Source of the DNA: Lysobacter_F sp035645555
Lineage (GTDB): Bacteria; Pseudomonadota; Gammaproteobacteria; Xanthomonadales; Xanthomonadaceae
Reading direction: 5' to 3'
Length of the DNA stretch: 64,000 bases
NCBI GenBank assembly: GCA_035645555.1
Contig: DASQMI010000097.1
Span: 92,280 to 156,279 of the forward strand
Shown: in pieces, positions 60,736 through 64,000 of the stretch
Position numbering within the stretch: the first letter of the stretch is position 1
How the letters are laid out: each line of letters starts with the position of its first letter
Made by a program: the position numbers and the translations under genes
Notes under the pieces: model-generated
The model's input: only the letters and a program-made list of their open reading frames with translations
What the model was told of the DNA's origin: nothing
The model's database searches: none

Positions 60736-61185
60736 ATGAATCCGGCCCTCCTGCTGACCATCCTGCTGGTGCTGATCGCGGGCGGGATGGTCGCGCTGCA
60801 GGCGCCGACCAACGTGATGCTCGCCAAGGCGGGCGGCTCGCCGGTGCTGGCCGCGCTGATCTCCTTCGCGGTGGGCACGGCCACGCTGCTGGTGGTGTGG
60901 CTGGCGAGCGGAAACCGGCCGGGGCTGGCGCCGTTCGCGGCGTTGCCCTGGTACGCGTGGATCGGCGGCGTGTACGGCGCGATCTTCGTGGCCGTGGCCG
61001 CGTTCGCTGCGCCGCGGATTGGACTGGCCGCGCTCATCACCATCGGCATCGCCGGTCAGATCCTGATGGCGCTGTGGCTGGACCACTTCGGCGCGCTCGG
61101 CATGCCGCGCATGCCGATCAGCCCGGCGCGCATCGCCGGCGCGCTGCTGGTGGTGGTCGGCGTGGTGCTGGTGCGGCGCGGCTAG
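60736..61185 (+). CDS. DMT-family transporter (DUF606/YdcZ-like)
   Basis: A 149-residue membrane protein with five hydrophobic helices. The N-terminal GGMVALQAPTNVMLAKAGG and the later FAAPRIGLAALITIGIAGQI are typical of the DUF606/EamA-related family, half-sized transporters that probably dimerise. Its stop overlaps the convergent gene's stop (shared CTAG at 61182-61185). Substrate unknown. Confidence 0.88.
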   Translation: MNPALLLTILLVLIAGGMVALQAPTNVMLAKAGGSPVLAALISFAVGTATLLVVWLASGNRPGLAPFAALPWYAWIGGVYGAIFVAVAAFAAPRIGLAALITIGIAGQILMALWLDHFGALGMPRMPISPARIAGALLVVVGVVLVRRG

Positions 61186-61520
61186 TCGAGGATGTCGGCG
61201 ACCACGTCGCCGACCAGCCCACGAAGCGAAGGCTTGCGCAGTTGCGCGCGCTCGGCGCGCGCGCCCGCCACGTAGAACACGTGGGCGAAGAACAGCACGA
61301 CCACCGCGACCACCAGCGAGAACAGCGACGCGAACGGGATCATTGCGATGCCGAACGTGCAGCCGAACCAGCCGAGGTGGTGGCCGATGCAGCCCCACCC
61401 GCCGGCGTAGACCAGCGCGAGCGCACCGCCCACCAACCCCAGCAGCGACAGCAGCGTCCATCCCAGCGCGAGCAGGCGGACGATGCCGAGAACGGGATGG
61501 CGCGGCTGGATGGTGGTCAT
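61182..61520 (-). CDS. Unknown small inner-membrane protein
   Basis: A 112-residue protein starting at the ATG at 61520 (the frame is open further but without family-like sequence). Two long hydrophobic segments are visible (about 12-38 and 50-80, FASLFSLVVAVVVLFFAHVF), with a cysteine and histidine between them (GCIGHHLGWFGC). The C-terminus is helical and charged. No family recognised. It converges on the DMT transporter gene with a 4-bp stop overlap. Confidence 0.6.
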   Translation of the reverse strand: MTTIQPRHPVLGIVRLLALGWTLLSLLGLVGGALALVYAGGWGCIGHHLGWFGCTFGIAMIPFASLFSLVVAVVVLFFAHVFYVAGARAERAQLRKPSLRGLVGDVVADILD

Positions 61521-61734
61521 GGCGGGGGTACCGGGTTCGCGCCCTCGGATGCGCGAGCCTAGCCGGACGGTGGCCGTGGGCAAAGGGGTGAGATGGCGGG
61601 TGGACGACTTCGTGTTCGCTTCACATAGCGCCCTTCGCGCCTTCATCGGTGCGGTGGAAGCTTCGGCGGCGACCGGGCGGGTGTCCCCGGTCACGAAGCA
61701 GGCACGACACCTCACTCATGCACGGAGACCGGCC

Positions 61735-62316
61735 ATGGCCAGCGATATGCAACACGGAAGCGGGCGGCGCAGGCATCGCGCGAGCTGGGCGGTGTGGGGC
61801 ACCGCCGCGCTGATCCTGCTGCTGCCGGCGGTGGCGATGCAGTTCACCGACGAGGTGAACTGGGACGAGACCGACTTCATCGTGATGGGCGCGCTGCTGT
61901 TCGCGGCCTGCGGCACCTACGAGCTGGCGGCGCGGACGATGCGCGACGGGTTCTACCGGGCGGGCGTGGGCGTCGCGGTGGTCGCGGCGTTCCTGCTGGT
62001 CTGGATCAACCTGGCGGTCGGCATCATCAATTCGGAAGACGATCCCGCCAACCTGGTGTTCGGCGGCGTGCTCGGCGTCGGGCTGGTGGGCGCGCTGATC
62101 GCGCGCTTCCGCCCGCACGGCATGGCGCGGGGGATGGTGGCGGTGGCGATCGCGCAGGGGCTGGCCGCGCTGTTCGCGCTGTGGATGGGGCAGGGCGAGG
62201 ACGGCTTGCTCGCGGCCGCGATCTTCGTGCCGCTGTGGCTCACCTCGGCGTACCTGTTCGGCAAGGCCGCGGAACGCGGGCAGCGCGCGGCCGGTGTGGT
62301 GGGGACACCGCGATGA
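61735..62316 (+). CDS. Unknown polytopic membrane protein
   Basis: A 193-residue protein with five to six hydrophobic helices. The start at 61735 precedes MASDMQHGSGRRRHRASWAV, a basic N-terminus consistent with a cytoplasmic end. No family I can name, though small proteins of this sort with an acidic loop (EVNWDETDFIVMG) occur in Xanthomonadaceae. It overlaps the next small gene by an ATGA. Confidence 0.65.
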   Translation: MASDMQHGSGRRRHRASWAVWGTAALILLLPAVAMQFTDEVNWDETDFIVMGALLFAACGTYELAARTMRDGFYRAGVGVAVVAAFLLVWINLAVGIINSEDDPANLVFGGVLGVGLVGALIARFRPHGMARGMVAVAIAQGLAALFALWMGQGEDGLLAAAIFVPLWLTSAYLFGKAAERGQRAAGVVGTPR

Positions 62317-62498
62317 CCTCGGCCGGGAAACGCAAGCTGCATACCGCGCTGTCGCTCGGCATTGCCGGCACCGGTGGCCTGCTGGTGTGCGCGATGGTGC
62401 TGACCGAAGGCGAGCCGGGCGCGCTCCCGCTGGCGCTGGTCGTGATCGGCGTCGTGTGGTTCGTCATCGCGCGCGCACGCTATCGGCAACGCGGGTGA
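62313..62498 (+). CDS. Small membrane protein
   Basis: A 61-residue protein whose ATG (62313) overlaps the stop of the upstream membrane protein gene (ATGA). Two hydrophobic helices (about 13-30 and 37-53, LPLALVVIGVVWFVIARARY) and a basic C-terminus fit a small inner-membrane hairpin partner of the upstream protein. The overlap and the clean helices support it as a real gene. Confidence 0.6.
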   Translation: MTSAGKRKLHTALSLGIAGTGGLLVCAMVLTEGEPGALPLALVVIGVVWFVIARARYRQRG

Positions 62499-62517
62499 TC
62501 GGGGCGGCCACCGGCAA

Positions 62518-63939
62518 TCACTTGCGTTCGAACGCCACCACCGACACCTGGCTCGAACGCACCACGCCGACGATGCGGCCGTCGCGGCGCAGGAAGCGCA
62601 GGTCGATCCAGTCCGAGGTGAAGCGGTCCGGTGCAATCGGTACGAACTCGCGCGGGCCGGTGTCCCATGGTTCCACGATCGCGAACAGGCGGCCGTCCTT
62701 CAGCGTGACCTGCATCGTGCGCCGACTGCGGACGTTGGCGACGTATTCGCCCACGTACTCCGCGAGCGGCAGCGGATGCGGCTTGACCGGCGTGCGCGCG
62801 TCGCCGATGAGGCGGACCAGGATGTCGCTCGCGATTGCGTCCTCGCTGAACGGGCCGGTGGTGTTGGTGAGCACCGCGATCGCGATGCGTTGCTCGGGCA
62901 GATAGGCCGAGTAGGACATGTAGCCGGGGAACGTGCCGCCGTGGAAATACGCGCGGTGGCCGGCGACGCGGTCGGCGACCACCAGCCCGAGTCCGTAGCG
63001 CAGCGGCGTGCCGTCGGCGAGCCGTCCGGGCGTGGTCATCTCGCGGTAGAGCGCGCGGTCCAGCACCTTGCCGGTGTGCAGCGCGTTCACCCAGGTCGCC
63101 ATGTCGCGCGCGGTGGAGCGCAGCCCGGCATTGCCGTGGATCAGTTCGTAGGCGTGATACGGCGCGCGCACGAGCTTGCCCTCGTTGAGCTCGTACGGCA
63201 TCACCAGCCCCGGCACGATCTCCTGGTTGAGGCTGGCGCGCGAGCCACGCATGCCCAGCGGTGCAAAGATCTCGCGCTCGATGTAGTCGCCCCACGCCTG
63301 CCCGGTGAGCTTCTTCACCAGCATGGCGAGCAGCAGGTAGCCGGTGTTGGAATACGCCTGCGCGGCGCCGGGTTCGAACGCGAGCGGCTGGTCCCTGACG
63401 AGCGCCAGCACCGCCTCGGGCTGCACGTTCTGCGAGGCCAGCGCGTCGAACGCGGGCACCACCGTGAACTCGGGCACGCCGGAGGTATGCGTCAGCATCT
63501 GCCGCAGCGTGATCCGCTGGCCCACCTGGATCGGCAGCGCATCCGGCAGATGCTTCGCCAGCGGATCATCGAGCGCGAGCCTGCCTTCGCCGGCCAGCCG
63601 CAGGATCGCCGCCGCGGTGAACGGCTTGGCGTCTGAGGCGATCTCGTAGACCGCATCACGCGGGGTGGCCGTGTCGAGCTCGATGTAGCCCTTGCCGTAC
63701 GACTTTTCCAGAACCAGCTTGCCGTCCTGCAGGATCGCTACCGAGAAGCCGGCGATGCCTTTTTCGAGCCACTGATCCGCCGCCTGGTCGCTGGCCCGTT
63801 CGACGGCCTCCGGTGTGAGCGGCGATGCTGCGCGCGCGGCCGGCGTGGATAGGGCCAGCAACGGCAGGGCCAGCAGGGCCGAGGCCAGCAGGCCGCGCAG
63901 GGCCCGCAGTTGGCGGTTCTGGGTCGCGCTCATCGCCAT
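62518..63939 (-). CDS. Serine hydrolase of the class C beta-lactamase family, exported
   Basis: A 473-residue protein. The start at 63939 has an AGGAG site at 6 nt; a signal peptide follows (about 1-37, ending PAARAA). The beta-lactamase/transpeptidase fold covers about 40-370, with Ser102-x-x-Lys105 (IASDAKPF) and Tyr196-Ser-Asn (AYSNTG) in the usual places; a C-terminal domain (about 385-473) resembles DUF3471. Family members act as D-aminopeptidases, esterases or carboxypeptidases rather than beta-lactamases. The x-x in the first motif (Asp-Ala) is less usual but within the family range. Confidence 0.9.
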   Translation of the reverse strand: MAMSATQNRQLRALRGLLASALLALPLLALSTPAARAASPLTPEAVERASDQAADQWLEKGIAGFSVAILQDGKLVLEKSYGKGYIELDTATPRDAVYEIASDAKPFTAAAILRLAGEGRLALDDPLAKHLPDALPIQVGQRITLRQMLTHTSGVPEFTVVPAFDALASQNVQPEAVLALVRDQPLAFEPGAAQAYSNTGYLLLAMLVKKLTGQAWGDYIEREIFAPLGMRGSRASLNQEIVPGLVMPYELNEGKLVRAPYHAYELIHGNAGLRSTARDMATWVNALHTGKVLDRALYREMTTPGRLADGTPLRYGLGLVVADRVAGHRAYFHGGTFPGYMSYSAYLPEQRIAIAVLTNTTGPFSEDAIASDILVRLIGDARTPVKPHPLPLAEYVGEYVANVRSRRTMQVTLKDGRLFAIVEPWDTGPREFVPIAPDRFTSDWIDLRFLRRDGRIVGVVRSSQVSVVAFERK

Positions 63940-64000
63940 CTCGCTCTCCTGGCTGGGCCGCTCGCGGGTGCGCAACCACCGCGCCCGTGTGGAACGGGAT

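Noticed and set aside
62518..63939. Antibiotic-resistance class C beta-lactamase
   Set aside because: The motifs are those of the broader serine hydrolase family with an extra C-terminal domain; nothing specific to true AmpC enzymes is visible.

Overview
This window reads as a chromosomal segment of a very GC-rich gammaproteobacterium of the Xanthomonadaceae/Lysobacteraceae type (Lysobacter, Luteimonas or Xanthomonas relatives). That placement is an inference from gene order and sequence style: the lptM-dapF-DUF484-xerC-hslVU block, the mre/mrd cell-wall block, a B12-dependent ribonucleotide reductase split into NrdJa-like and NrdJb-like genes around a Lys/Ala-rich histone-like gene, and the dispersed GGAGCGGCTTTAGCCGC-type repeats. 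No rRNA, tRNA, CRISPR array, transposase or prophage gene was seen. The window is cut inside a small gene on the left and ends just upstream of a serine hydrolase gene on the right.

Layout. 1-5.3 kb: a small membrane protein, prolyl oligopeptidase, oligopeptidase B and a DUF454 membrane protein. 5.3-10.4 kb: lptM-dapF-DUF484-xerC in tight overlap, a dispersed hairpin-rich repeat, then the HslVU protease. 10.4-17.2 kb: a secreted HExxH protein of unknown function, an AraC regulator, DUF2269, a MOSC protein, UbiE, an M1 aminopeptidase lipoprotein and a second lipoprotein. 17.2-28 kb: a PfkB-type kinase facing the elongasome operon (mreBCD, mrdA, mrdB, mltB, rlpA, then dacC). 28-34 kb: a CsgG-like protein, DUF493-lipB-lipA, and the Prc protease. 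34-43.5 kb: an Lrp regulator divergent from a DMT exporter, a four-gene MacAB/LolCDE-like ABC operon on the minus strand, and a plus-strand ABC-2 exporter with a DesK/DesR-type two-component system. 43.5-50.2 kb: an eight-copy REP cluster followed by a tightly packed seven-gene minus-strand operon, in transcription order degP-like, YqjD-like, YqjE-like holin, unknown, AI-2E transporter, HAD phosphatase, M17 aminopeptidase. 50.2-54.4 kb: the class II ribonucleotide reductase region with a candidate NrdR site and a long leader. 54.4-56.7 kb: three poorly recognisable genes of lower GC, flanked and separated by a second repeat family; this is the most accessory part. 56.7-64 kb: a LysR regulator divergent from a secreted cyclase-family hydrolase, several small membrane or zinc-ribbon proteins, and a class-C beta-lactamase-like serine hydrolase.

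Together the genes mainly serve envelope building and maintenance (elongation machinery, carboxypeptidase, lytic enzymes, lipoproteins, ABC exporters), protein quality control and peptide turnover (two S9 peptidases, M1, M17, HslVU, Prc, DegP-like), cofactor synthesis (lipoate, ubiquinone) and DNA precursor supply.

The observations I rate highest are: (1) an in-frame A-AAA-AAA slippery heptamer inside an A9 run in the NrdJb-like gene, where a -1 slip would stop translation two codons later and remove the cysteine-rich tail; (2) the roughly 240-nt leader and palindrome upstream of the class II reductase; (3) the low-GC orphan genes bounded by repeats; (4) an orphan HExxH secreted protein; and (5) a CsgG-like protein without curli partners or a lipobox.
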